DNA of 64,000 bases from Acarospora socialis (lineage: Eukaryota; Ascomycota; Lecanoromycetes; Acarosporales; Acarosporaceae), in contig JAMYGW020000007.1 of the NCBI GenBank assembly GCA_025617375.2, forward strand, positions 1,426,001-1,490,000, in the 5' to 3' direction. Shown one piece after another: positions 9,306 to 21,342 of this stretch. Position numbers and translations under genes: made by a program. Numbering within the stretch: position 1 is the first letter of the stretch; every line of letters starts with the position of its first letter. The notes under the pieces are model-generated. The model was not told the DNA's origin and searched no databases. It saw only the letters and a list, made by a program, of their open reading frames with translations.

Positions 9306-12179
9306 TCAATTCTGTGGCTCGCTTTTCGGCTGCCCGTTCGCCACTCCCCTAGGTGGGCTGTCCCTCGTCTGACCCGGGCCCATGTTTCTCTTGTCGTCTT
9401 CATCGTCATCGTCATAGTTCTCATCAACATCGACCTTCCGGGCCGCCGGTTCGTGCTGCTCTCGCCGCTCTTCCCGTGGCCCTTCAGACATGGGTGGCAG
9501 GAGCTGCGCCTGTTGCGGTTGCTGGCGCATCGCTGGCAAAGACGACGGGTGATGCGCCGCTTCGGAGGGGTGGTAGTTATCGTTGGCGCGCCGTTGATCT
9601 TCACGCCGGGCCTCCGACGAGCTTCGCCGGTGTCGATCACGAGGGGATAACATCCGATCAGGTGGCGACGCTCGATGGTGATGGTGATCTTCAAGCCTCC
9701 CACGGGTCTCCTCGTTCGCGGGCTTCTTGATCGCCGTGGTATCGTCTTCCCATTCCCGCATTCGCTTCATCGCGGAAGGTGGTCGATCGTCCCGCTCCCG
9801 TGCGGCAGCCTCCGCGGCAACAAGTGCTGCAGCTGGGGGTGGAGCACCAGCGGCGATCCCACCGGGCTGGCTGGGATTGGCATGGTGCTGGTAATGCTGG
9901 TGCGGATACCCTGAGTTGGGCGAAGGCGCTCGATCGTCATAGATCGGTCTGACCTCCGGAGGAGGGCTATTTCCGCGTCCATAAGGAGGCATTGGGCCCG
10001 AGCCGCCGTTGGTGATGGTGGAGGATGGGGGGTGAGGCATGTTGGCGCTTGGCGTTCCATAATTGGGATTCATGATGCGGTTCGGTGGTGGCGGTTGTTG
10101 TTGTTGTTGTTGTTGTTGCGGTTGTGGTGGTATTGGCTGGGGCAGTGCTTGTGGTGCCGGATATCCTTGGGAGGATGTGTGATTGATCTTGGGAGATGGC
10201 GACAAGCCCCTACGAATTGGGGTATGACGGTGCGGTTCCTGATACTGCCTCATCTGCTCCTGACGAGGGCTTGGCTGTCTCGGTGGGGGCGGCGGCGGCG
10301 GCCTGATAGCGTCACGCTGATCGTATGGATTGGTTGGCTGAGGCTGCGGGTTCTGCATCTCCGCTAGACGTCGGCCCCAGTCATTCCCCGCAGCGTGAGA
10401 AGCTGGTCCAGCACCCTGAAGAGCCGGAGCCGGAGCTGGAGCGCCCCATTGTGGTCCTGGGGGTGCTCCTACACCCGCAGCCTGATATGCTTGAGGATGC
10501 ACATCCTGAGGCATTGGGGCACTATTCTGATTCGGCATGCCCGTAGACTGTCCATTTCGAAGTAACTGCAACCGAGCCTTGATATGCACATTAGACGGGT
10601 CAAGGTCCGCGGCACGCTGGTATGCATCGAGGGCATCGTTGGTTTGGTTGTTACACGATTCATACTTTTGCAATGTGAGCTCGTGCTTTCAGAGACTGCG
10701 TGTGGAGCAAACTCACGAGTGTACCAAGGTCATACCAGACTTCGGAGATGTACGGGTTCAAACGAATCGCTCGGGAATATGCATCTAGAGCGTCGCGGTA
10801 TTGATTGATTTGGTAGTAAAGGACGCCTATCGAACACCAGAAAGTTGGGTTCCGACCGTCACGATAAACAGCTTGCTGATAAGCGTCATACGCTTTTGGA
10901 TACTTTTGCTGGGACATGTAGCATCTGCCAAGTAAGTACCAGCTTTGCGCATCATTGTTATCTGCGTTGAAGTCAGTCAAACATCCACTCAGGTATGCCT
11001 TGACGTGATCAAAAGCTCTTACCCGAGCTGACAGACTTTTCAAGATACTCGATGGCACTTTCTTGGCTGTTGAAGCTGGTGCTCTGCTGGTGGTGCAGCC
11101 AGCCGAGTTGCTGCAGGACTTTTGCGTGATTGGGGTCTCGCTCGAGCACACGCCTATATGCAGCTTTCGCAGAGTCGTACTACCACTCGTCAGTAATCGG
11201 GAATGATGCAGGAGATGGTGTACTGTACGTCTTTTTGCTGCTCGTGAACATGTCCAATCTGGAACCAGATGTCCTCTTCAGTCAACGGTCGCGGAGGATC
11301 CGTAACAATGTACTTGAAGCACTGGATCGCATGTCAGTGTCAGTCTCATGAGTTTTCGACAGAGTTGAATTCAAAGTACCTCTAAGCTCTGACTGTACTT
11401 TTGCTGCTGCTTGTAGATGATGCCAAGACGGAAGTAAATCTCGTTTGCCTTTTCGAAATCGGGCTGCATACGCATGACTTGCGAAAATGCCTCTTCTGCG
11501 TGTTCAAGAGAGCCGTAACGATCGTAGAGAATCCCGATACCGTACCACAGCTTCGGTTCCTTACGAAAGATCAGCATCCGCCTCACATGAATCGTGATCA
11601 GTAAGCAAACCTTCGGGTCCCGTAAATGATACAAGGCTTGCTGATAGGCAGAATAGGCTTGTTGGAGGTCGTCCATCATCAAATAACAGTGCCCTTAGCG
11701 GCCAGTCAGTCCTTTGCACCTACGCTCACGGCTCGAACAAGCAACGTACCAAGACTACCCCAAACTTCACCGTTGTTACCGTCCAACTTTAATATGCTCT
11801 GCAAAAACTCGACGGCTCTCGGGAAATTATCTTTCGTCCTCAAGATGAGTGATATCGCATTCATCGCTTGAATGGAGTACTGGTTATGGCGCAAGGCTTG
11901 TTCATACGCACTCATGGCGCCATCAGGGTCACCCATCAGCTCGGTCAAGCTTCCTATAGAAAGTATCAGCATCCGATCCCAACTCATTGACTTTCTTGCT
12001 ATCAACTATGACATACCTATCTGCAACCACACAGCCTCATTAAGTTGGCTCAGATGTTGAGGTGACACTTTTGGTGGTACTTGGACGGACATATGACCAT
12101 TGACCTGAGGATGAACGCCTGGAGGGCCATGATGAGGATGCATGCCGCCCGGCGAAGACGGCTGCGGATGGCCTGACAT
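9306..12179 (-). CDS. ssn6: TPR transcriptional co-repressor Ssn6/Cyc8
   Basis: Eight exons: 12179-12017, 11953-11750, 11693-11611, 11559-11380, 11321-11229, 11179-11023, 10961-10717 and 10664-9306. All phases agree and give about 827 residues. The N-terminal half is an array of tetratricopeptide repeats, including QIGSLTELMGD, EPKLWYGIGILYDRYGSLEH and AQSWYLLGRCYMSQQKYPKA, nearly invariant in fungal Ssn6. The C-terminal half is low-complexity: Pro/Gln-rich with a run of eight Gln, a His run and an acidic segment near the end. Ssn6 partners Tup1 and recruits it to repressor-bound promoters in the nucleus. In-frame sequence stays open upstream of the chosen ATG to about 12236 and is preceded by a TCATAG acceptor-like site, so a further 5' exon is possible. 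Confidence 0.94.
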
Positions 12180-15100
12180 CTGTGACGAATACACTTTGGA
12201 GATATCGGTACCGAAGTCGCCGAAATTAGGAAAATCTATGAGTGATTATCGATCAAGGTAGCAGCGAAGGTCCTGAACCGCGTAATGGGTCCCGGTATCG
12301 TGACGTTTTGTGATCAATTCGTGCGCTGAGTAGCGTGTCTTCTTTCGACGAATTCCCTGCCGTTCCTGCTTTTCGCAACTCCGATGAAGGACTATCAACA
12401 GCTATTCTCCCTTCAAGGATACAATCGCAGAGCACGCTTTTATCGGAGTGCTCGCAGTCGGTGAGACGCTTTTCCAGCGTAGGTTGAAATCGAGCGATCA
12501 CTCTCCGACCGAGCCGAGTCCTCTTCACAACAACAACAACACGGCAGTAAGGTAGATGTACCGATGGAAATTGAATGAAGAACGAGAGCAATGTACAACC
12601 GATAGTATCCTATACCGCACTTGATGTTAGCTCGACGAATTTTGGTGTAGTTGATGAGTATGTGTCCTCCTACCGTTTGCTTAGTATCGTGAGAAATCGA
12701 GATGGAAACGGGGGAATGGGGCGTCTGGGCGGAAAGAGGTTCTGACCGTCCAGTGAACTCCCCTAACCCTTACGGTGGCTGCTAGAGATCCATGTCCGTG
12801 GCTGCATGCTGTAGCTTTCGGGATCGTCAGAGTAAGCCGCTGGCTGCGTCGCAGCCGATAGATGGAGGGTGGATGATTTATTGAACTGGGGTGCTCCTTA
12901 GAGGATTTCTGTGATGGCTTCGCTTTGACAGTTTCTAAAGTGCTGTACTTTGTACCTAATTATCATAAATCATCTATATCCATTTGAGGACCCTCGTAAT
13001 GCGAAATATCACTGCGAGGCTGAGAACATGGTCAAAGCTTCATTCGTCCTCCTTACCTGGAATTATTACTCTTCGAGGTCCTGGGGGCCCTCCACGGCAG
13101 CCCTACCACCTGAGGCTGAGCTGAATCATAACACCACTTATCAGTTTTGAGCGCACTGACCTAGACCGTGTTTATGCAATTCATACTCCTGTTTCCGCCA
13201 CGAGCACTCTGATGTCTGTCTGACATTCAGTCAAAACTTTTGATTTATGTATTCAAAGAATCTGGAGGGTGCGTGCACCAGGGTGATTTTCAATTTGGAG
13301 TACCTCAAGAGAAAGTACCGGGCGCTCGAGCATCTTACCAGTATAGCGCTCCTATTTTTGTATTCAGTCACGCTAATTCTCTACATTCCACTCTACTCTC
13401 TTTGAAGGTCTTCCTATCCAGAGCACGGTTCCTAACTGTGACTCGGTCCAAGTCCAGGCAATTGTACGAGGTTATCCATGCAGCGGTTGTAGGACACATG
13501 GTGAGTCTCAGGCGCAACAGGGCGGCAACAGTATCCCCCCGCACACTCGTACATTAGCTCGGTGCCAGCCCACCCATGCTTTCGCACATGGGGATAGGTT
13601 CTCTTTCGGAGGAAAATTGATAGGTCAGCATCACTTTAGGTCAATGATCCTTGGATCCTGGCGTTCGCAGCATTATGTGTACACGCGACGGGGGGAGGCA
13701 CCCGCATCGACCCAGCCCTTGACTTTTGCCGGAGGCTGCAGCACGCCGGTTTTGTGGGCCGGAAACAGGGGTCATATGCCGTCCTATGCCTTGTCGAGGC
13801 CAGATCCAGTTATTTCATGTGTCTTGGGGCCCTCCGGTGTGCAGCAGCCCGGGGTTTCGATTTCGTCGCCTGCCGCGCATGAAGGAGCCTAAACTTTAGG
13901 CGTCATCTGCAGATCGCCAGCACAACAAAAGCTACTGACAGCAATCAGCGAGGAGTGTGCTCGGTCGCGTATGCACGAAACGGTCAAATCGGCACTGCAG
14001 GGGACTCTCGGAGATCTATAGTCGCTCCACGGCACTTTGATTACATAAGACAATATTGCTTCGGTAGTACCCAACGAGGCCAGGTGATAAGTCTACATCG
14101 CTACACAGGATATCACAAGATGAGGCAGTACGACCTGCTGACCTGAAGTAATCTACCGAGTGTGAGAATTACCTTACCTTATTAATCTGATCGAGCAGCA
14201 AGGGCCTGTGAAAAACTCCAGTGCATTATACTCTAAGACTCCGCTGAAGACCCACCACATGGTCCATACCGCCAATCCTGTCGGGAGCAGTCACACCTGC
14301 TATGGCGTGAACCGCCACAGCGAAACATAACTTGAGCAAAGGAAGAAAACAGAAGGAAGCCCCTTCCAACCGATGGCTGGCAAGATTACTAGCCACCAGT
14401 CAAGAGATGGAACAGGGAGGATGCAGGATCCTTGTGAGTATTGCCGGGAAACCCCATCTATCAAGCATTGGTAACACAAGGCCGCGTTGATGGACTTCCT
14501 GGCAGGAAGGGAGAGAAGCACCTGATGGTTACCTGCAATCATCTCCGCGATTCGAGGTCATAAAGCGCCAGTCAAGAGCTCGGATGAATGGACTTCAATA
14601 TCATCTTCAAATCTGCTGTACAACTGCTCTGCCCATTCCAAAATGATTTTCGCCACTGCTGTCAGGGCATTGGAGTTAGTATGCGTCCGTGCGGGACTGT
14701 CTTGGATTTGAGCATCCCGAGACTGACTCAATCCCGCGTTTGAGCATTTTGGCCTTCGGAGTGGACAGGGGAAACGAGAGGAGTGAGGAGGAGGATGCCG
14801 CAGCTCGAAGAGCAGGGTCAGTGCAAGAAAGAGGACGAGAACAGACCGGCAGAGGCTCGCGAAGAAGAGGTGGGATGGAAACTAGGATGAAGGAGGTCTA
14901 GGTGGGCGACACTAGTAGGATCGAGAGGGGCTCTAGTTACTTATTATGAGATTGTAGTTTATCCGGATTGATCGAAAGTTTCCCTTCAGCGATGTATATG
15001 GTGATGTAACAAGATATTTTTTGGGCCAGGAGGTAGAAAGACGGACAATCTTATACAGTTGAGGTGCCATCTGAGATACTGAATGTATAGCTATGTTGTT

Positions 15101-15518
15101 TGATAGCTCTACAGATATTCATGGTTTCTATATATCTATATGTCCTTGCCATGGCACTTTGAATGGATTGACCTTTATGAAAGTAAGGATTTAGGGTTGC
15201 GACGTACCATAAGCGGCACCATAACATATAATTTCAATGATAAACAGCAAAGATGTTTCCAAACAAAAAAAGAAAGCAGGCAGACTTTTGTAATTGAAGC
15301 AAGAGACTGAACCTTGGACTGAACCTTTTCAGACATCTCCCTTCAAATATATTATGTGATTCGATTGTCCTTGTTGTGGTTTCCACATGTGCTGCCAGTT
15401 ATGGTGCTTCGTACCAAGCTACGCTAAAACCTAAGCGAATCGGCACACAAACCTGAATTACAATTTACGAACCTTGAACAACAGCCTGAGTGTCAACCTT
15501 CAAGTGTTCGTATCAGCG
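12180..15518. other. 3.3 kb stretch without a supported gene
   Basis: It includes the 5' region of ssn6 (to about 12700) and the promoter of rpl3 (from about 15300). A purine-rich tract lies at 14769-14900. Open frames up to about 105 codons occur but show no family resemblance or consistent splicing. It may contain long untranslated leaders or a noncoding transcript, which cannot be told from sequence. Confidence 0.4.
14769..14900 (+). repeat. Purine-rich low-complexity tract
   Basis: About 130 bases strongly biased to A and G on the plus strand, built from GAGGA, GAAGA and AGAGG words. No exact repeat unit. Confidence 0.5.
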
Positions 15519-16862
15519 ATGGTACGTATGGTCGCGACGTATACACACAGGATATATCACTGATAAATCCAATCGCAGTCGCACCGCAAATTCGAAGCTC
15601 CCAGGCACGGCTCACTGGCCTTCCTGCCGCGAAAGCGGGCAAGCCGACACCGAGGAAAAGTCAAGTCTTTCCCCAAGGATGACCCGAAGAAACCCGTTCA
15701 CCTCACGGCAGCTATGGGATACAAGGCCGGTATGAGTACAATCGTCCGAGATTTGGATAGGCCTGGCGCCAAGATGCACAAGAAGGAAATCGTTGAAGCC
15801 GTTACCATCATTGAGACACCACCGGTAAGCTCACAGCGAAAGCCAAAGTCCGGCAGTGGCTGATGACAGATCTAGATGATGGTTGTGGGCCTGGTTGGAT
15901 ACATTGAGACTCCTCGCGGGCTCCGGTCACTTACCACCGTCTGGGCGGAACATCTGAGTGATGAGGTCAAGCGACGCTTTTACAAGAACTGGTACAAGAG
16001 CAAGAAGAAGGCCTTCACCAAATATGCCAAGAAGCATTCCGAGAACTCCGGATCATCGATCACTCGTGAGCTGGAGAGAATCAAGAAATACTGCACAGTC
16101 GTCCGCGTCCTCGCCCACACCCAGATTCGGAAAACACCTCTCAAACAGAAGAAAGCACATCTCATGGAGATTCAGGTAAATGGCGGCAGCGTTGCGGACA
16201 AGGTCGAATTCGGTCGTGGTCTCTTCGAGAAGCCGGTTGAGATCAGCTCTATCTTCGAGCAAGACGAGATGCTTGATTGTATTGCGGTCACCAAGGGTCA
16301 CGGTTTCCAGGGTGTTACGAGCAGATGGGGAACCAAGCGACTACCGAGAAAGACGCACAAAGGTCTGCGAAAGGTAGCTTGTATCGGCGCTTGGCATCCG
16401 TCTCACGTCCAGTGGACCGTCGCTCGTGCTGGTCAGTCTGGATACCATCACCGGACATCAGTCAACCACAAAGTCTACCGGATTGGCAAAGGCGACGAAG
16501 CCGGCAACGCATCGACGGAGTTTGATGTCTCCAAGAAGCAGATCACTCCGTAAGTCTCTCCAGGACCGAAAATTCTGGTGCGACCATCACTAACGGGGTA
16601 TCTTAGTATGGGTGGCTTCGTCCGGTACGGAGAGGTCAAGAATGACTTCATTCTCCTCAAGGGATCAGTACCAGGTGTGAAGAAGCGGGTTATGACACTG
16701 CGGAAGTCGATGTTCACGCATAGTAGCCGGAAAGCGCTGGAGAAGGTCGAGCTGAAATGGATCGACACGTCATCGAAGTTCGGACATGGAGCGTACCAGA
16801 CAGCCGCAGAGAAACGTCAATACCTGGGGACGATGAAGAAAGATCTTGCTGCAACTGCTTGA
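15519..16862 (+). CDS. rpl3: 60S ribosomal protein L3 (uL3)
   Basis: Four exons: 15519-15521, 15579-15824, 15876-16549 and 16607-16862, giving 392 residues, the normal eukaryotic length. The first coding exon is only the ATG; the intron starts right after it and the protein continues [13 protein letters not shown], the conserved L3 start. Other family marks are [34 protein letters not shown] (the loop reaching the peptidyl transferase centre), [17 protein letters not shown] (its first His aligns with the methylated His of yeast L3) and NKLYRIG-like [10 protein letters not shown]. It binds 25S rRNA in the cytosolic large subunit. A strong housekeeping promoter is expected in the preceding 200 bases. 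Confidence 0.97.
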
Positions 16863-17278
16863 GAGGTTTAGGCTGCTCAAATTTTTAGATGTTGTGTTAC
16901 TGGGTCTTCGCATTGTCCAAGGCTTCAAAGTTCTCTTCATGAGTTCCCACAAATTCTAGCATCAACTGTGTGCATGTGAGCAAAGAAAAGACTTGCTTCC
17001 ATACAACCTTAAATCTAGCAGTAGGAAAGCCAATAAGTCACCAAGATCTCAGTAGTTCATGATGCCGGCGAATAAATCTAATCGCCGGAATTACTCGCTG
17101 GGGCTTTCGTTCTATCTGTTTCAAAGTCTCCAACATTTATACTTGCACGGTGTGGTTGATGTGTACCCCACTTACTGTCAGTTCGCGTCATTGTAAAGCG
17201 GTTGCCATCTGGCCTACTGCATGTATCCCGTCACGATTAGAAAGAACGTGATTCATCAACAACTATTCTCCAGCGACG
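16863..17278. other. Intergenic region between rpl3 and the next gene
   Basis: 3' flank of rpl3 and promoter of the small gene at 17279. Nothing further recognised. Confidence 0.4.
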
Positions 17279-17815
17279 ATGGCCTCCGACGAGGACTACA
17301 CCTCATTCCTCGAGAAAGCGAATCAAGACACGGGTGCCACCGCGGCTTCCTCACAGTCTGGCTCGGCAGTCACCAAGGCTGTCGATACGGACGTTCCAGC
17401 GACTTTACAAAAAGTAGAAGCGTACTACATTTCGGACTCAGACGAGCCTTTTGAGCCCGTGAGCTTGAAGTGGAAGGGACATGACTTGCCCTCGGAGCGT
17501 AAGTGCCACGCATCTGGAGCCTTCCGCCAGACCTAGTTCCGAGAGTCATCACGCATGCTGATGCCAGGTCGCGGTGCAGATGAGTTCAAGAGCTTGATTG
17601 ACCACAAGGCGGACGTGTCGACGATGAGTGCGAATGAGTTCGACGTTAGAGGCAAGTACAAGGAGGTTATGGATGCTGTCAGGCAGGCTGGGGTAGGTGA
17701 GGTCAGAATCTTCAGGGTCCACCACGGGACGACCAGGGCGGAGTACTACATCGTCAGCGTTGATGCCAAAGGATCGAAGATCGTAGGGCTGAAGGCGAAA
17801 GCGGTGGAAAGCTGA
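17279..17815 (+). CDS. Small conserved fungal protein of unknown function
   Basis: Two exons, 17279-17498 and 17568-17815, joined in phase over a 69-nt GTAAGT...CAG intron, giving 155 residues. The first 45 residues are acidic and Ser/Ala/Thr-rich (MASDEDYTSFLEKANQDTGA); the rest looks like a compact folded domain containing YYISDSDEPFEPVSLKW, DEFKSLI and RIFRVHHGTTRAEYYIVSVD. No membrane segment, signal peptide or catalytic motif is seen. The pattern is reminiscent of widespread, unnamed Pezizomycotina proteins. The ATG lies directly in front of the acidic start and there is no better one in frame. Confidence 0.75.
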
Positions 17816-18489
17816 GCGTGATCGGCATCTTATAGATTCCGCCTTCTAAATGGCTATTTAATATCATCTCTTGCGCAGTCACGAATGGTACTGGGTCTTG
17901 GTAGATGAATGTTCACAGCTGATCATGATGATCCTCAACCTGAAGACCTTCCTGTGACCGTGGTGGAGTGTTAAGGATGCATGGAGGAACGGAGTCTCCA
18001 GACGGCGTTTTCAGAGCCAAGCTCAGTTGCTTGGGAGAGTTGCAAGCTTCGAGTAAAATATTGCCCTACGATGACGCGGTACACGAGGCGGAGCCATGAT
18101 CGACATCCGACATACTTCGTACATAGAGTACATTTCGAACCCCGAAACTCATGAATGATTATGCAATGAAGCCTTCGACATTGATTATGAAGCTCCGATA
18201 TCCGTAGGTCTATGAGATATCTTGTGTCAACCGATTCGACAGATGATTACTCCACGATGCATCTCCAACATGTCTGTATGTATAAGTTTCCTGATCTCGG
18301 AAACGAGTCTTAGAAGGGGCGTCGTAAGGTAATCAAAGAAATAAGAATGACGATAATCTAATTATAACCCCACACTTTGCTTAATCAGGCTAGCGTATAG
18401 AAGTTCTCTTTGCCTTTTCGAGTTTTTCTGGCACTCCTGCCTTTTGGTGTGGGCTGGCTACCTTGGTAGTGTGTAGTACATACTCCGTA

Positions 18490-18504
18490 GGTAACATTGT
18501 TACC
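18490..18504. repeat. Perfect inverted repeat GGTAACATTGTTACC
   Basis: Seven-base arms around a single T, directly after a TACTCCGTA motif (18481-18489). A dimeric transcription-factor site is possible but unproven. Confidence 0.5.
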
Positions 18505-18752
18505 TGATCGAATTCCTTCTCAGAGCGACAAATCAGACGAACAACTCTGTGCAAACAAGACTTCTTCAATTCGTCCGTCGTCCACGTTTGATACCCCAAC
18601 CCATTTTCTTGCCTGCCCTTTCACCAACTTTCTGTGTCGCCTCCTGTGCCTTCTCCTTGGTACTTTACCGACTTCGGCGATCTCCAGTACCTGCTCGCTC
18701 GTTTGTTGGATAGGAGTCTCTGAGTTTCTCGACATATCCCTTTGATCGCGTA

Positions 18753-18776
18753 CCGACACACCGACACACCGACACA
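18753..18776 (+). repeat. Three tandem copies of CCGACACA
   Basis: Three exact 8-base units end to end in the presumed leader or promoter of the Kre6-type gene. Function unknown. Confidence 0.7.
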
Positions 18777-19031
18777 ATTCGTAACGACGATTCACGACTT
18801 CACCACCATACGAGACGGAGATTAGTTAAATCGTACAGTAGTTGTTAGGTGGATACACTCGTTCTGGGCTCGCATTGGGGGTAGAGCAAAGGCTGGGTCG
18901 AATTGCTTGCGACCGTCGCGCCGACACTCGTTTTCTCTTTCCCTACTTTCGCCTTCTTACCTCTCAATCCATCACAACAACCACCGTACTGGCGACTAGC
19001 TGCACGGTCGACGAGCCCAGCACTCGTCATC

Positions 19032-21342
19032 ATGTCCACACCAAGCACCTCACCACCGCCACGAGCTCCGTTGCACATCCGTCTCAACTCCGGCCATGAA
19101 GATCTCCTCACAAACGAAGGGTATAACAACAGACCACCAGGACCAAGGAGACAAACATCCTCGCGGTCATTAATTCCCCCAAGACCTACCACAGCGCCTT
19201 CCCTCCGTCATGCGTCGTCGTCCGGTGGGATGTACCCCTTAGGCCCTGCCGAGTCCGCCGAACTACTTCTGCCCCCATCGCGCTCGAGAACACACCGATT
19301 TAGAGACGAAGACTCACCCGCGAGATCACCAGAACCTTCAGCCTTTCCGTCGCGGCGGACGAGTTGGAGCTCTGAAGGCGGGGGTCGAGACAGCCGATAC
19401 GGAGGGAATCCATTTGATGATTCTAGAGCACCATCGAGAGCTGGTAGTGATGACGACAATGTCAACACCCAGACCGTTTCGGAGAAGTACAACATCCTAC
19501 CGTCGGCGGGACTGCTACTCTTTCCAGAAGATGTCGAGAAGGACGATTGGCTTCACAATCCAGATCCGAACGAAATGGACAAGCGGGAATGCGACATCTT
19601 TACGAGGAGAGGGTTTGTGAATGTGGGCGGTTTAGCATTGATAACCTTGGGAGTTCTGGTGCTGTTTGTCGGATACCCAGTGTTGTGAGTGTCGCTTTTC
19701 AAACCCAAGCTACGCAGTGGAAATAGGATCGCTTCCGGGCTATGGGCGCAATGGGGCCTGATGCTAATCCATCTTGGCTTAGATCGTGGGTACAAAAATA
19801 CACTCATCCTCCAGACCCTTGCGCGACGGATCCGAACTGCATAGACATTGGCAAAATTCCGGTATTCAAGAACATCAGGAAGGGACTTATTGATCCCGAT
19901 ACGCCCGAGTCCGCAATGACCAAAACCTCGGCAGAAGGGAAGACATTGAAGCTTGTGGTATGTGCTCAGGATACAGTAGACTCGGTAGCGGTGTTCATGG
20001 CTGAATCTGTACGCAGTTCTCAGACGAGTTCAACAGAGATGGCCGGACTTTCTATTCCGGCGATGATCCATACTTACAAGCAGTTGATCTCTGGTACGGT
20101 GTGACTCAGGATCTAGAGGTGCGGAACCCAATATCACGATTAGCAAAGCTGGGGCTGATAACTTAATAGTGGTACGATCCGGATGCCGTGACGACAAAAG
20201 ATGGGACACTCAACATCAGATTCGATGCGTTTCAAAATCACGGGTTGAACTACCGGTCAGGAATGGTGCAATCATGGAATCAAATGTGTTTCCAAGGTGG
20301 CCATCTTGAAGCCAGTATATCATTACCAGGGAGGGGTGACACGATTGGTTTCTGGCCCGGTTTTTGGGCGATGGGCAATCTGGGACGACCTGGATACGCG
20401 TCTTCCACTGATGGTCTTTGGCCGTACAGCTACTGGGACAAGTGTGATGCTGGCATAACGAAAAATCAAAGTACCCCCGACGGGCTGAGTTTCCTACCAG
20501 GCATGAGGTTACCAGCCTGCACGTGTGCTGGTGAAGATCACCCTACTCCTGGAAAATCCCGCTCTGCGCCTGAGATTGATGCTCTGGAAGCCAGTGTTTT
20601 GTATCTTGGTCCTGGCCAGACGGCAGCCATAGGCTCGGCGTCCCAAAGTGCGCAGTTCGCGCCGTTTGATATCTGGTATCAGCCGAACTATGGTCAGTAT
20701 CAAATGGTTTTACGCCTCCTTCGCGTCGTGATACGCTAACAGAAGAATAGACTTCATCGAGGTCTATGACCAGTCAGTCACCGGGATGAACGCCTACCGT
20801 GGAGGTGTATTCCAACAGGCACTGTCCGGTGTTACCAATCTAAACAACAACTGGTACGATGGAAAAGCGTATCAGACCTACGGATTTGAGTATACCCCAG
20901 GTGGTGACGGAAACATCGTTTGGTATGTTGGGCAAGATAAGACTTGGAAGCTGGATGCACGGGCCGTGGGACCGAACGGCAACATCGGACAGCGAGTGAT
21001 TCCGGTCGAGCCCATGGCACTCGTGATGAACTATGGCATGTCAATGAGTTTTGCTGCGTTGAACCTTACTGGCCTCGCTCCACTCATGCCAGCAACGATG
21101 AGGTTCGACTATATTCGTCTATACCAGGATCCCAACAGTGAAAGTATCACCTGCGATCCACCGGGATATGAGACCACTGAGTACATTTCCAAGCATGTGG
21201 ACAGTTATACCAATGCCAATAAGACGCTCTGGTACCACTGCCAAATTCCATCTATACCGAGACAATACTGACTAGCATCTACAGGGAGCAAACATCTCAT
21301 CCTTGGCCTAAGAATTCCCTCGTCGATGGTTGCTCTACGTGA
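19032..21342 (+). CDS. kre6: Beta-1,6-glucan synthesis protein (Kre6/Skn1 family)
   Basis: Six exons: 19032-19684, 19783-19957, 20017-20118, 20170-20692, 20751-21231 and 21285-21342, all in phase, giving 663 residues. It is a type II membrane protein: a Ser/Pro/Arg-rich cytosolic tail of about 195 residues, one membrane segment (VGGLALITLGVLVLFVGYPV), then a GH16-like lumenal domain. The catalytic-type signature SAPEIDALEAS is present, with GFWPGFWAMGNLGRPGYAS and FEYTPGG. The last small exon encodes WEQTSHPWPKNSLVDGCST, the Trp/Cys-bearing end typical of the family. Kre6 acts in the secretory pathway in beta-1,6-glucan formation; the exact reaction is not settled. Confidence 0.95.

Larger units (their letters stand above)
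17816..19031. other. Upstream region of the Kre6-type gene
   Basis: About 1.2 kb without a supported gene. It contains one TACTCCGTA motif beside an inverted repeat (18481-18504) and three tandem copies of CCGACACA (18753-18776), and probably a long 5' leader. Confidence 0.4.
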
